DNA of 64,000 bases from Methanolapillus africanus (GTDB lineage Archaea; Halobacteriota; Methanosarcinia; Methanosarcinales; Methanosarcinaceae): positions 1-64,000 of the forward strand of contig NZ_JAWDKD010000003.1 of the NCBI RefSeq assembly GCF_032714475.1. Direction: 5' to 3'. Positions 42,725 to 51,396 of this stretch are shown piece after piece (within the stretch, counting starts at the first letter, position 1; every line of letters starts with the position of its first letter). A model generated the notes under the pieces. That model searched no databases, was not told where the DNA came from, and worked only from the letters and a program-made list of their open reading frames with translations. Position numbers and translations under genes: made by a program.

Positions 42725-44470
42725 TCAGACGCAGTATCCGCTGTCCGTATTAACGTCGCCTTTTGATTCGTCCTTTTCGGCGAATTCATCCAATTCAGCT
42801 TTGCCTGGTCCTTTTCCTTTTTTGTTTTTGTCGGCGTCGTCTTTGTCTTTTTCGCCGGGTTTGCACTTTTTCACGGCGTCTTTTTCACCCATCAGATGCG
42901 CGACGATGTCTTTGGGCTCGCCCGTGGCGACAATTTTTCCGTCCTTCATGAAGGCGACGCGGTCGCAAACTTCTTGAACGAAATCCATGTCGTGGGACAC
43001 GATAATAAACGTTTCACCCAGCTTTTCGCGGGCGTTTAAAATGGAATTGGTCACGGACGCCCGGGTCAGCGGGTCCATGGTGCCGGTCGGCTCGTCCATA
43101 ATCACAATCAACGGCTCTTTCATCAACACTTGCGCCATCGCGACGCGGTGGCGTTCGCCTTCGCTGAGTTCGGACGCATGTTTTTCCAGAATGCTTTTGG
43201 CGGCTGTTTCCGTAAATCCGGCGACTTTGAGCGCTTGAATCGCTTTTCGGACGCCGAGTTCGTACGGGAGGTCCAAGCTGATGGATTCGGTTAAATTTTC
43301 AATGATGCAGCTGTGCGGGTACAAGCTGTATTCCTGATAGAGGATGCCCATATATTTGGAGGCGCGGCCTTTTTGATTCACGCCGGGAATGGTCATGTCG
43401 ACCCATTCTTCGCCGATGCGGACGTTGATTGCGCCGGAGGTCGGCGGTAAAACGCCGATGAGCATTTTGGACGTGGATGTTTTTCCGGCGCCGGAAAGAC
43501 CGATGAGGCCGAAAATTTCTTTTTCGTAGACGTCAAAAGAGATGTCGTCGACGGCACGGACGACGCCGCGGTCGACCGACACGAATTTTTTGGTCAGGTG
43601 TTCGACTTTAATGATGGGTTCGCCGAAGCTGTCCGGTTTTTTGACGTCGATTTCGGCGTGGCTGCGCATGAACCGGCTGACGATTTCTTTCGGGTCGCCG
43701 ATGTCGACGACTTCGCCGTTGTCGAGCAGCACGGCTTTGTGGGCGAGTTCTAAAATCACATCCGGCCAGTGGGATGTGATAATCATGGACATTTTTCGGG
43801 TTTCGACGGCGTTCATGATCACTTGGTGCACGAGTTCCGCATTCATCGGGTCCAGTGTTCCGGTCGGTTCGTCGGCGAGCAGAATGAGCGGCTCTTTCAC
43901 GAGCTGGCGGGCGAGAACGACGCGCTGCTTTTCGCCGCCGGAGAGTTCGCGGGCGATGTGAAGCATCCGGTGGGACATGTTGACTTCTTCGAGAAGGTCG
44001 GCCGCTTTTTTAATTGTGTCCGTTCCCTGGTAACCGACTTCTGTGAGCGCGTTTAAAATGTTGGTGAGAACGCTGTCGTCGCCGTAAAGGGCGAACGTGC
44101 GCTGAATCATAATGGAAATGCGTTTCGTCACGTCTTTTCTTTCTTCGTCGTAAAGTCCGGACGCGACAAAGTCAACGGTGTAAGGTTTTAATTTTTCGCC
44201 GCATCCGCAGCTGCAAGTTTGTCCGGCCATGCTTGAAAATTCAACGCGGTGACAGCCGTCGCATTTGGAAATGTGGTATAATACTTCGCCGGTGATGTGT
44301 CCGACGTGTTCCGTTCCTCTTAAGACGTGCATTAAAATTGTTTTTCCGGCGCCGCTTTTTCCGAGGATGCCGATGACTTCGCCTTCTTCAACCGTTAAAT
44401 TAACGTTTTTGAGGACAAATTTGCCGTCAAAATCCACGGACAGATTTTTGACCTCAATAAATGCTGACAT
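42725..44470 (-). CDS. atwA: Methyl-coenzyme M reductase activation component A2
   Basis: A 581-residue protein with two fused ABC ATPase domains. First: Walker A GKSGAGKT (about 36-43), signature LSGGEKQRVVLA, Walker B LILLADEPTGTLDP. Second: GLSGAGKT (about 323-330), LSEGERHRVAMAQVL, VIMDEPTGTMDP. Between Walker A and signature of the first domain lies the zinc-ribbon-like insert CDGC...CSCGC (about 72-92), diagnostic of AtwA. The C-terminal tail is K/D/E-rich. It binds ATP and, with the marker-protein complex, reactivates Ni(II) MCR. GGAGGAAAA precedes the ATG. It heads the operon running down to mmp7, with an upstream gap of about 320 bp that holds a TATA element and a palindrome. Confidence 0.96.
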   Translation of the reverse strand: MSAFIEVKNLSVDFDGKFVLKNVNLTVEEGEVIGILGKSGAGKTILMHVLRGTEHVGHITGEVLYHISKCDGCHRVEFSSMAGQTCSCGCGEKLKPYTVDFVASGLYDEERKDVTKRISIMIQRTFALYGDDSVLTNILNALTEVGYQGTDTIKKAADLLEEVNMSHRMLHIARELSGGEKQRVVLARQLVKEPLILLADEPTGTLDPMNAELVHQVIMNAVETRKMSMIITSHWPDVILELAHKAVLLDNGEVVDIGDPKEIVSRFMRSHAEIDVKKPDSFGEPIIKVEHLTKKFVSVDRGVVRAVDDISFDVYEKEIFGLIGLSGAGKTSTSKMLIGVLPPTSGAINVRIGEEWVDMTIPGVNQKGRASKYMGILYQEYSLYPHSCIIENLTESISLDLPYELGVRKAIQALKVAGFTETAAKSILEKHASELSEGERHRVAMAQVLMKEPLIVIMDEPTGTMDPLTRASVTNSILNAREKLGETFIIVSHDMDFVQEVCDRVAFMKDGKIVATGEPKDIVAHLMGEKDAVKKCKPGEKDKDDADKNKKGKGPGKAELDEFAEKDESKGDVNTDSGYCV

Positions 44471-44633
44471 TAAAATTTTCCTCCGTAATCATTTTCATTG
44501 AATCGATGTCGATTTTATCTTAATTTGGGGTGGCTTCATCATTCATATGTAATGTAATGAAATGTGATTTCTATTTTATGAGATTCTATTAATAATCTGT
44601 GACTGAAATATCTACGACAATATCATCTTGCCG

Positions 44634-44664
44634 ATTTATATTAAATTGCCTCTATTTATATCTT
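44634..44664 (-). promoter_or_regulatory. Candidate promoter of the atwA-mmp operon
   Basis: The minus strand reads ATATAAATAGAGGCAATTTAATATAAATC, holding two TATA-like elements about 165-195 bp upstream of atwA. The leader would be long. Confidence 0.4.
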
Positions 44665-44701
44665 CATTTTTTAATAATAATATGAGAAAAAGAGTTTTCA
44701 C

Positions 44702-44724
44702 TAAATAGGAATTATTCCTATTTA
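44702..44724. promoter_or_regulatory. 23-bp perfect palindrome upstream of atwA
   Basis: TAAATAGGAAT-T-ATTCCTATTTA. Its half-site ATTCCTATT also stands 70 bp before msrA (about 49629) and between ahbD and ahbA (about 4856). It looks like an operator for a dimeric regulator. Confidence 0.45.
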
Positions 44725-44789
44725 ATGGTTTTTAGATTTATTTCGTTTTTTATTTTTAATACTTTTAATATTTTTAATTGGTCTGCATT

Positions 44790-45593
44790 TCAGAAATCTT
44801 TGAGAATATCGACGCATTGTCCCAAATCATCGACGACGAAATCAGCCGATTCTTTCAGTTCGTCCGGCGTGTGGTAATTGTGCCGGCTGATGAGTATGCC
44901 GCAGTCGGCGGCTTCCAGCGCCAACATATCGTTGAGGCCGTCGCCGACCATGGCGACAAACGGATAATGGTTTTCGAGGTCCAGAATAATTTCGAGTTTG
45001 CGTTGGTCGTTGCGCAGTCCAAAGACGTTTTCGTCCGGAATGCCCAGCTTTTCGGACACGCGGTACAGATTATCGAAATTGTCGCCCGACGCGATAAAGA
45101 TGTCGTATTCGTTCCGAAGCGCGTCCATGACGTGGCGCGCGTTGTCGAACAATTTTCCGCCCGTGCTCATCACGTAGGAAATTTTATCGACGCGGGCGTC
45201 GGCGACGAATCCGGAAACTTCGTAAATGATGTCGTCAAAAAAGTCGACGGCTTTTTGGTTTGTTTCATGGAAATGGGCGATTTGCGTTTCGTCCGACAAA
45301 AGGATTCGGGAAATGTCGCCGGTTTCAAAACCTTTGGTGGCGTAGGCGACGCCGAACGGGATTTGTTCCGTCCGTAAAAAGTCGGACAGCAGCAATTCCG
45401 GGTCTTGGTCTTTGATGAGATCGACCGGCGCGTCTAAAATCACCAGTCCGCAACGTTCCGTTTTGGAAACGAGCTGTAAATTGTCGGCTTCGGAAAGCAC
45501 CGTTCCCGATTCCATTTCTTTGGTGACGCGGTACATTTCGACCAGCGTTCCCGCACAGTCAAAAACGACCGCTTTTTGTTTAAAAGATTCCAT
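44790..45593 (-). CDS. HAD-superfamily protein with altered motif I
   Basis: A 267-residue HAD-fold protein. Motif I is FDCAGTLVE: nucleophile Asp 12 is present, but the second Asp (position 14), the usual general acid of phosphatases, is Ala. Motif IV VGDGLNDMLALEAAD is intact, as is FIASGD for motif II. The loss of the second Asp occurs in phosphonatase-type or P-ATPase-type HADs (where it is A or T), so the reaction may not be simple phosphomonoester hydrolysis. It is followed by atwA 320 bp downstream, not obviously in one operon. The substrate is unknown. Confidence 0.75.
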   Translation of the reverse strand: MESFKQKAVVFDCAGTLVEMYRVTKEMESGTVLSEADNLQLVSKTERCGLVILDAPVDLIKDQDPELLLSDFLRTEQIPFGVAYATKGFETGDISRILLSDETQIAHFHETNQKAVDFFDDIIYEVSGFVADARVDKISYVMSTGGKLFDNARHVMDALRNEYDIFIASGDNFDNLYRVSEKLGIPDENVFGLRNDQRKLEIILDLENHYPFVAMVGDGLNDMLALEAADCGILISRHNYHTPDELKESADFVVDDLGQCVDILKDF

Positions 45594-45639
45594 GATGTGA
45601 AAAGTCTAAGTTTGACTATAAACCTTTGCAATTTCATCT

Positions 45640-45680
45640 TTTTTGGCGAGCGGCATGCGCGCGCGTTATGGCGATACTTT
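45640..45680 (+). repeat. Element D: GC-rich motif, copy 6 (core 45659-45671)
   Basis: TTTTTTGGCGAGCGGCAT, then GCGCGCGTTATGG, then CGATACTTTTTC. This copy is the exception: the gene before it (HAD) points the other way. Confidence 0.9.
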
Positions 45681-45773
45681 TTCTTTTGTATTTCAAAACC
45701 TGTTGGCAGTTTTTTGTTTGTTTTTCTTTTAATTTGGGGTTGCTTTTTCCCAATTTACTCCCAAGAAAACCGT

Positions 45774-45810
45774 CCCGCTTAAACAGACGCAAAGCGTCTG
45801 TTTAAGCGGG
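45774..45810. repeat. Element D hairpin, 17-bp perfect arms
   Basis: CCCGCTTAAACAGACGC (45774-45790), loop AAA, GCGTCTGTTTAAGCGGG (45794-45810). It is followed by TACCG, as the hairpins of C, E and F are followed by ATACCG on their reading strand. Confidence 0.95.
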
Positions 45811-45840
45811 TACCGTATGCAATCAGATGCAGCACAGCAC

Positions 45841-46225
45841 AAAAAATTGTTACAAACCGGAACAAGAATCATGTATATTATTAGAAGCGGCTGGTGCAAA
45901 TCGGATTAGGAAATATGTGTATTGTTAGAAACAGTTGATGCAAAACGGATTAGGAAACATGTGTATTGTTAGAAACAGTTGATGCAAAACGGATTAGGAA
46001 ACATGTGTATTGTTAGAAACAGTAGATGCAAAACGGTACCAAGAAAACAACTGTATTTTTAGAAACGCTGATGTAAAACGGTACCAAGAAAGACCTGTAT
46101 TTTTGGAAACAACAGATACAAACTGCAATCTAAAAAACAGTCACCTGCAGATGCAATCTGAAAACAGTCACCTGTAGGTGCAACTGAAATTTAAAAAACA
46201 GAAAATGCAAACTGAAACAGATAAC
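45841..46225. repeat. Element D tandem array: type II units passing into type I
   Basis: GTGTATTGTTAGAAAC recurs at 45916, 45961 and 46006 (45-bp period), with CTGTATTTTTAGAAAC at about 46051. From about 46105 the units turn into the shorter kind with CAGTCACCTGCAGATGCAAT, as in arrays A and F. No unique spacers. Confidence 0.92.
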
Positions 46226-46294
46226 TTGAAAAAAGGAAAATTGTTGAAAAATTGATTTCTCAATTTTTCATTTTGTTGAATCAGAAATGAGAAG

Positions 46295-46996
46295 TTAGTT
46301 TTCAATAACTTCTTCAATTTCAACGACTTCGATTGTCTCGTTGCCGGCCGCATCGACTTCTTCGACGACGATGACTTCTTCAACAACGGTTGCTTGTTGC
46401 GGAACTCTTCTCTGGCTCGGTGTTTTGATGACTTCGGTCTTGCGGACTTCGACACGTCTGAGCGGGTAGATGTTTTTGGTTTGCTTGTAGATCGCGGAGG
46501 ACATCTTTCCGGTGACGATTTCTTGGATCAAGTCTTCGAAGTTGGATTTGACGGCGCGGCGAACCACGATTCTGGTCATCAAGTTGCGGATGGCTTTGAT
46601 CTGGCTGGTTCTGGCTCTCTTGACGGTGAAGCAGGTCGGTTTGATGGAAACGATGTATCCGTCTGCGGTTCTGACGGTCAGCATCGCGTCGATCTTGGAC
46701 GTTTGGCGCTTCACGATGGAGCGGAGGTAGTCGTTGGTGAGCATGTGGCCCAAAAAGGCGGTTTCAGCGACATCGCCGTTGACGCGGACGACTCTGAATC
46801 TCATTTTCATGTTGTTTTTGGACATGTCGTTGGTCATTTCGCCGACGGTGGTTTCGATGATTCTGTCAATCATCAAAGCCGGGTCGGAAGCAACGGTTTG
46901 TCCGACGACGGTTCTGTTTAAGAATTCCGGGGCGACGATGTTGTACCATTTCTTCTCTTTCCAGCTGTCCACTTTCTTTTGTTGTTTTCTTGCCAT
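46295..46996 (-). CDS. rps3ae: Ribosomal protein S3Ae (eS1)
   Basis: A 233-residue small-subunit ribosomal protein of archaea and eukaryotes. Family blocks KKWYNIVAPEFLNRTVVGQT, FRVVRVNGDVAETAFLGHML, RKQTSKIDAMLTVRTADGY and the C-terminal KIYPLRRVEVRKTEVIKTPS are present. An acidic, E/V-rich tail of about 30 residues extends beyond the usual end. GGAGGAACC precedes the ATG. In many archaea it neighbours pcc1 and a recJ-like gene; here those genes lie 17 kb away at the window end. Confidence 0.95.
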   Translation of the reverse strand: MARKQQKKVDSWKEKKWYNIVAPEFLNRTVVGQTVASDPALMIDRIIETTVGEMTNDMSKNNMKMRFRVVRVNGDVAETAFLGHMLTNDYLRSIVKRQTSKIDAMLTVRTADGYIVSIKPTCFTVKRARTSQIKAIRNLMTRIVVRRAVKSNFEDLIQEIVTGKMSSAIYKQTKNIYPLRRVEVRKTEVIKTPSQRRVPQQATVVEEVIVVEEVDAAGNETIEVVEIEEVIEN

Positions 46997-47453
46997 AATT
47001 GGTTCCTCCGATTGTGAGATTAAACTTTATTTTAATTTATTTTAATTTTTAATTTATTTCTTAATTTTTCATTTTTGAGACACGACTCAATAAAGGATGA
47101 ATGAATAAAGCAAAGATTGTTAAAAACGTTATAATGAATTGTCAAAATTATTATAATCGATTTAAGAATCGGTTGGCTTTAAAATTCGGTTTGCCTTTGG
47201 ACAACGCCGCCATCATGATGATTCAAATCAAAAGTGCAGACTGTTGTCTCTCGAATTTTCAAGAGCCGCTGTGATTCCGAAAAACGGAATCGGGATAAAT
47301 AAGAATAAAATTTGGATTGGCGAGGTGAAAAGTCTTTTTTCGTATATAAAGAATATGGTTCATAAAATTATGAAAAAATAGGGGAAGATCGGAATGATTT
47401 CAAATTCCATTCCTTTCATCCGATATGAATTTATTGTTTACTTTGAAACCTGT
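46997..47453. other. 457-bp intergenic region without a supported gene
   Basis: AT-rich DNA between S3Ae and a small membrane protein. I see only a short inverted repeat (ATTCCG-AAAAA-CGGAAT near 47273-47289) and unsupported frames of about 20 codons. Confidence 0.5.
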
Positions 47454-47900
47454 TCACATTTCATGACGCCGGTTCAGAAACAAACCGGTGATTGCATCCG
47501 TGCTTGAACGGATGTCATATTTTGAACGGGCGTCATTATAAACGACGGATCTCGCAATTTCTTTGGCGGAAACGATGGCGGATTTTGACGTTTGATTGGC
47601 AGCGGATTTCGCCAGCAAAAACAAAATGTATGGAATGTACATCACAACAATTCCCAGAGACACTTTTTTGGAAAAAACCATGGTCATGTCCGTTAAAGCC
47701 AGCGTTGATATGACGGCCAATCCGGTCCATGTGATGATTTTGATGGGATCGGTCGATTCAAACAAATGAACCAGCGGCCAAGATAAGCACAACGTTGCCA
47801 TGTATCCGATCAAAAACAGCGTCATGAAGTATCCGGTCAAAACAACCATGCTGACTGCCATTTGTTTAAAGACGCTTGTTGCGGAAATATCATTTTTCAT
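47454..47900 (-). CDS. Small membrane protein of unknown function
   Basis: A 148-residue hydrophobic protein with about four segments (SMVVLTGYFMTLFLIGYMATL, PIKIITWTGLAVISTLAL, VSLGIVVMYIPYILFLL and a weaker one). GGAGGAGAAG lies before the ATG at 47900, which beats the ATG seven codons upstream. It lies 30 bp behind a second small membrane-protein gene on the same strand. I do not recognise it. Confidence 0.65.
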   Translation of the reverse strand: MKNDISATSVFKQMAVSMVVLTGYFMTLFLIGYMATLCLSWPLVHLFESTDPIKIITWTGLAVISTLALTDMTMVFSKKVSLGIVVMYIPYILFLLAKSAANQTSKSAIVSAKEIARSVVYNDARSKYDIRSSTDAITGLFLNRRHEM

Positions 47901-47930
47901 CTCTTCTCCTCCTTTTTTCAAATTTTTATT

Positions 47931-48218
47931 TCAATAGATCGTTTCTTTTTTCAAGTCTTTGCGAAAGTCTTTGAGGACAAAAGCAATGCCGATTCCCGTG
48001 AAAAAGATCAGTAAAGCCACGGATGAAAATCCGGCGATGTTTTTCAAGACGATCGACCAATAATCGTTTTCAAGGCCGAGTTCCGTTGAAACCCGCATGA
48101 TCAGAGCCGTTGCCGCCAGCAGAAATAAAACACAAATCGTTCCCATCGTCATGGAAATCAGAAAATTCCCCAGATAATAGAAATTCAATAGTGTTGCCGA
48201 CAAAAATCTTTCAAACAT
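47931..48218 (-). CDS. Small membrane protein, partner of the preceding gene
   Basis: A 95-residue hydrophobic protein with two or three segments (YYLGNFLISMTMGTICVLFLLA, NIAGFSSVALLIFFTGIGIAFVL) and a charged KDFRKDLKKE tail. GGAGGATGACCTG precedes the ATG. It is co-oriented and close to the next gene, so the two may form a complex or a holin-like pair, which is only a guess. No family recognised. Confidence 0.65.
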   Translation of the reverse strand: MFERFLSATLLNFYYLGNFLISMTMGTICVLFLLAATALIMRVSTELGLENDYWSIVLKNIAGFSSVALLIFFTGIGIAFVLKDFRKDLKKETIY

Positions 48219-48487
48219 CAGGTCATCCTCCGGATCTAAACTATTTTGGATGCAGTATTTACTCTGTAAAACCTGATGTTATTTACGTCTTTCTATTTAA
48301 TTTTATAGAGTAAAAAAGATACTAATGAATTAGATAGAATCTGTTTTAGATAATATGAAAATAGAAAAAATAGAATAAACTGAAATAAAAACAAAATAAA
48401 AACAAAATAAAAACAAAATTTAAAAAGCAGAAACAAAACAGTCAATAAAATGAGCAAAATAATAAAAAAAGAATCAAAAGAAGTCAA

Positions 48488-48622
48488 TCAGACTTCTTCC
48501 GCTTCAAACATTTCTTTTCCTTCGCCGCAAATCGGGCAGCACCAGTCGTCCGGCAAGTCTTCAAACGGTGTCTCTTCATCGTAAATGTAGCCGCAAACTG
48601 TGCAAACGTATTGAATCGCCAT
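48488..48622 (-). CDS. Rubredoxin
   Basis: A 44-residue rubredoxin too short for usual gene-length cut-offs. The four iron ligands are CTVCG (Cys 7, Cys 10) and CPICG (Cys 29, Cys 32), with YIYDEE, FEDLPDDW between. It is about ten residues shorter than standard rubredoxins because the loop before FEDLP is reduced to EET. The flavoprotein upstream carries a rubredoxin domain with the same short loop, which suggests duplication. It acts as a one-electron carrier, likely to oxygen or peroxide detoxifying enzymes. Confidence 0.92.
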   Translation of the reverse strand: MAIQYVCTVCGYIYDEETPFEDLPDDWCCPICGEGKEMFEAEEV

Positions 48623-48709
48623 ATTTTTCACAATCTCCTTTTATTTTTCTTACTGAAACCTTGTTTATATTCTAAATATATTTAATTTTCTTTTAAAAAT
48701 TTTTAAAAA

Positions 48710-49429
48710 TTAAATTTCTTTTAGGATGAAATTTTCCTTTCCTTCGCCGCAAGTCGGACACATCCAGTCTTCCGGCAGCTGTTCAAACGGAATGTCGCCG
48801 TCGTAAATATGTCCGCAAACGCTGCAAACGTAAGCCATTCTCTTTTCTTTGGCGGCGCCGGCCGTTGCGTTTGTTTTGTCTCCTGCGTCGTTTTCGTCCG
48901 CTGGTTTCGTCGGGTCGGGGACATCTTCTGTGAGGTGCGTCGGAGCGTTTTTGGGAGCGTTTCCTTTGATCACATGATGGTAGTATGCGTAAGTCATCGG
49001 CGTTTCCCGGTCCAAAACGCCGGAATCCAATACCTTTGAAATGAAAACAGTATGTGTCGGAAGTTCAACGGTTTCCATGACCTCGCACTCCAGCCAGCCG
49101 CATGTTTTTTCGGTGACGTACGGCAAATTCGACGGCAGCATTTTGTATTGGAAATTCTCAAACTTGTTGATTTTGCGTCCGGAACGGAAGCCGAACGTGT
49201 TGATGACGGCAACCGGCGTGTTTTCGGAAATGATCGATGCCGTGAACGTTTTTTCTTTCATGATGAGGTCATGCGTGTAATTGTCTTTGCTGACGCTGAC
49301 GCCGATGATCGGCGGTTCTGACGTCAATTGAAAAACGGTGTTGACGATGCACCCGGAATAATTGTCGCCGTTTCGGGTTGCTAAGACATACATGCCGTAA
49401 GTGAGTGTTCGAAATACTGATTTGTCCAT
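48710..49429 (-). CDS. Flavin reductase-like protein fused to a rubredoxin domain
   Basis: A 239-residue fusion. Residues 1-155 form a flavin reductase-like (FMN-binding split-barrel) domain (GMYVLATRNGDNYSGCIVNTVFQLTSEPPIIGVSV; KTCGWLECEVMETVELPTHTVFISKV). An A/D/T-rich linker (about 160-193) leads to a C-terminal rubredoxin domain with YVCSVCGHIYDGD and MCPTCGEGKENF. This is the layout of high-molecular-weight rubredoxins that reduce oxygen-scavenging flavoproteins. With the free rubredoxin and the convergent msrA it makes an oxidative-stress group. Confidence 0.9.
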   Translation of the reverse strand: MDKSVFRTLTYGMYVLATRNGDNYSGCIVNTVFQLTSEPPIIGVSVSKDNYTHDLIMKEKTFTASIISENTPVAVINTFGFRSGRKINKFENFQYKMLPSNLPYVTEKTCGWLECEVMETVELPTHTVFISKVLDSGVLDRETPMTYAYYHHVIKGNAPKNAPTHLTEDVPDPTKPADENDAGDKTNATAGAAKEKRMAYVCSVCGHIYDGDIPFEQLPEDWMCPTCGEGKENFILKEI

Positions 49430-49639
49430 AATCTTCCCCTCTTGGTGTAAATCAATTATAGATGATGTAAAATAATGTCAATGAGACAAAAACCGTGAAA
49501 AAACAATTTATTCAAATTGTTTTTCCTCGTTCTTATTGTTTTTGTTTTCGTTATGTTTCGTTATTGGTTTTTTCGTTTTTTAAAATGATGTGAACAAACA
49601 TATCTATAAGACTTGCCTTTATTAATAATTATTCCTATT

Positions 49640-49680
49640 AAGGTCAGTTATATTTATTAGAATATTTTTATATAATTTGA
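49640..49680 (+). promoter_or_regulatory. Candidate msrA promoter
   Basis: TTATATTTATTAG and ATATTTTTATATAATTTG lie about 30-60 bp before the msrA start; the half-site ATTCCTATT is just upstream. Confidence 0.45.
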
Positions 49681-49705
49681 TTCAATTCTTTAATTTGTGA
49701 TTCAA

Positions 49706-50221
49706 ATGTCATTTTCATTTTCATCTTCATCATCTCAAACCCTTAAAACCGCTTACTTCGCTTCCGGATGTTTCTGGGGAACTGAATATCATTTTCAAAA
49801 AAAGCCGGGCATCGTTTCCACGACAGTCGGCTATACCGGCGGCTGTGTTTCGTCACCGTCTTATCCGTTGGTCTGCACCGGAAAAACCGGACATGTGGAA
49901 GCGGGTGAAGTCGTTTATGATGAAAATCTCGTCTCTTATGAAGATCTGGTCCGCTTGTTCTTTGAAACACATGATTTTACGCAAAAAAACGGACAAGGTC
50001 CCGACATCGGGTCTCAGTATTTGTCCCGGATCTATTACACGGACGATTCACAAAAACAAATGGCGGAAAAATATGTTCAGATTCTGACGAATCTCGGATA
50101 CGATGTCGCCACCGAAATCTTGCCGGCGGAACCGTTTTGGAAAGCGGAAGATTATCATCAACAGTATTATTCCAAAAAGAACGGGACGCCTTACTGCCAC
50201 GTTTATCGGAAGATATTTTAA
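49706..50221 (+). CDS. msrA: Peptide methionine sulfoxide reductase MsrA
   Basis: A 171-residue reductase of methionine-S-sulfoxide. The active-site motif GCFWGTEYHF puts the catalytic Cys at residue 22; YTGG, GHVEAGEVVYDE, and the QKNGQGPDIGSQYLS block follow. The short serine-rich N-terminus (SFSFSSSSS) is unusual and probably disordered. The ATG at 49706 is preferred over a GTG three codons upstream. The promoter has ATTTTTATATAATTTG about 35-45 bp upstream and the motif ATTCCTATTAA about 75 bp upstream, shared with other loci. Confidence 0.94.
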   Translation: MSFSFSSSSSQTLKTAYFASGCFWGTEYHFQKKPGIVSTTVGYTGGCVSSPSYPLVCTGKTGHVEAGEVVYDENLVSYEDLVRLFFETHDFTQKNGQGPDIGSQYLSRIYYTDDSQKQMAEKYVQILTNLGYDVATEILPAEPFWKAEDYHQQYYSKKNGTPYCHVYRKIF

Positions 50222-50269
50222 GAAACAAGTATTCATTTCAGATTGAGTCGGCTGTTTTTATTTTGAAAT

Positions 50270-50402
50270 CAGTGTCATCTGTTTCCAACAATACAGGTTT
50301 TTCTTGGAACCGTTTTGTATCAACTGTTTTGAACAATACAGGGGTTTATTGGTACCGTTTTCCATCTTCTGTTTCCTGACAATACACGTTTCACTTGTTC
50401 CA
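50270..50402. repeat. Element E tandem array, about three 45-bp units (type II)
   Basis: ACAATACAGG or ACAATACACG recurs at 45-bp distances (unit marks at 50282, 50327, 50372). On the minus strand the units match those of B, C and D. Confidence 0.85.
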
Positions 50403-50448
50403 ATTTGCATCTGCTGTCAGCTATTCCAATCCCAATTGTATGCGGTAT

Positions 50449-50483
50449 CCGCTTAAACAGACGCAAAGCGTCTGTTTAAGCGG
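50449..50483. repeat. Element E hairpin, 16-bp perfect arms
   Basis: CCGCTTAAACAGACGC (50449-50464), loop AAA, GCGTCTGTTTAAGCGG (50468-50483). The arms are the same as in elements C and D. Confidence 0.95.
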
Positions 50484-50567
50484 GGTGGTTTGCTTGAAAG
50501 ATAAAAAATGAGATAAAATATGAAATAAAAAAGAAACCGCCCCTTGCTTTTGGATGAATCGTCAAAA

Positions 50568-50606
50568 ACGATCGCCATAACGCGCGCGCCGCCGCTCAAA
50601 AACAAA
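50568..50606 (-). repeat. Element E: GC-rich 3'-flank motif, copy 7 (core 50575-50587)
   Basis: On the minus strand: TTTTTGAGCGGCGGC, then GCGCGCGTTATGG, then CGATCGTTTTTGAC. It lies 30 bp behind the stop of the nuclease gene, same strand. Confidence 0.9.
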
Positions 50607-50616
50607 AAGATTTTTT

Positions 50617-51396
50617 TCATTTGTTAAAAGCCGGACAAACCGGTGAAAATTCGCACCAGCGGCAAGCACTCCCAACGCAGGCCGGAAAATCGTTTTCCCA
50701 GGACGCCAGCTCAATCGTTTGGATGAGGGTCACAATATTCTTTTTCAAGTTTTCCAATTCGTCTTCCGACTTTTGAAGCCGGATTTCTTTTCGGAATCTT
50801 AAATAATGGTAAATAATATCAAATTCTTTGTCATAAAAATTGTATTTCTTTTGAATACCGATTTGGTAAAGCGCCAGCTGCCGGTCGTTTTGAAGATCGG
50901 TCACGTCCGGCAAATGACTCGACGTTTTGTAATCATGAATTTCGACGTGCCCGCTTTCTTTGTTGACGGACAAACGGTCGATGAAGCCCATCAGTTTGAA
51001 TCCTTCAATCGAAATGTCGATTCGTTCTTCCACCGACAGCGTTTCGTCGCGGTCAAACGGTTGGTAGGTCTGATAATATTCCGACAAAATTAATTTTCCT
51101 TGATCCAAATAATCATTGGCCGTCATGTTTTCTTTGATGACCTTCACGTCGTCCGCCCAGTTCTTTTTCCAGACAAAATCGTAGTAACTGAGCATTTCGG
51201 ACAGCGTAATCTTTTCCATCGGCGATTTTTTGCGCTGCTTGTACACGTATTCCAGCGTATCGTGCACCCGGGACCCCATGAACATTTCAATGCTCGTGAA
51301 GGCTTCGGCCGGCTTGATCTTGTCAATGTAGCGGTATTTGTAGGCCAGCGGACATTTTTCATAAAGGGCCAAGCGCGTGTGGGAATAAACGGTCAT
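50617..51396 (-). CDS. RecB-like PD-(D/E)XK nuclease with Fe-S cluster cysteines
   Basis: A 259-residue nuclease of the PDDEXK_1/Cas4 group. The first Cys of the cluster is in ALYEKCPLAYKYRYIDK, the metal site is GFIDRLS and EIHDYKTSS (D and D-x-K), QLALYQIGI is the QhxxY motif, and the remaining cluster ligands are C-x5-CRWCEFSPVCP at the C-terminus. There is no helicase and no CRISPR in this window, so it is a free-standing exonuclease for DNA repair or end processing. Starts behind GGTGACC. The GC-rich motif lies 30 bp behind it. Confidence 0.88.
   Translation of the reverse strand: MTVYSHTRLALYEKCPLAYKYRYIDKIKPAEAFTSIEMFMGSRVHDTLEYVYKQRKKSPMEKITLSEMLSYYDFVWKKNWADDVKVIKENMTANDYLDQGKLILSEYYQTYQPFDRDETLSVEERIDISIEGFKLMGFIDRLSVNKESGHVEIHDYKTSSHLPDVTDLQNDRQLALYQIGIQKKYNFYDKEFDIIYHYLRFRKEIRLQKSEDELENLKKNIVTLIQTIELASWENDFPACVGSACRWCEFSPVCPAFNK

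Noticed and set aside
47160..47240. Very small frames (about 20 codons) in the S3Ae flank
   Set aside because: No start signal; not similar to small ribosomal proteins such as L39e or L40e.
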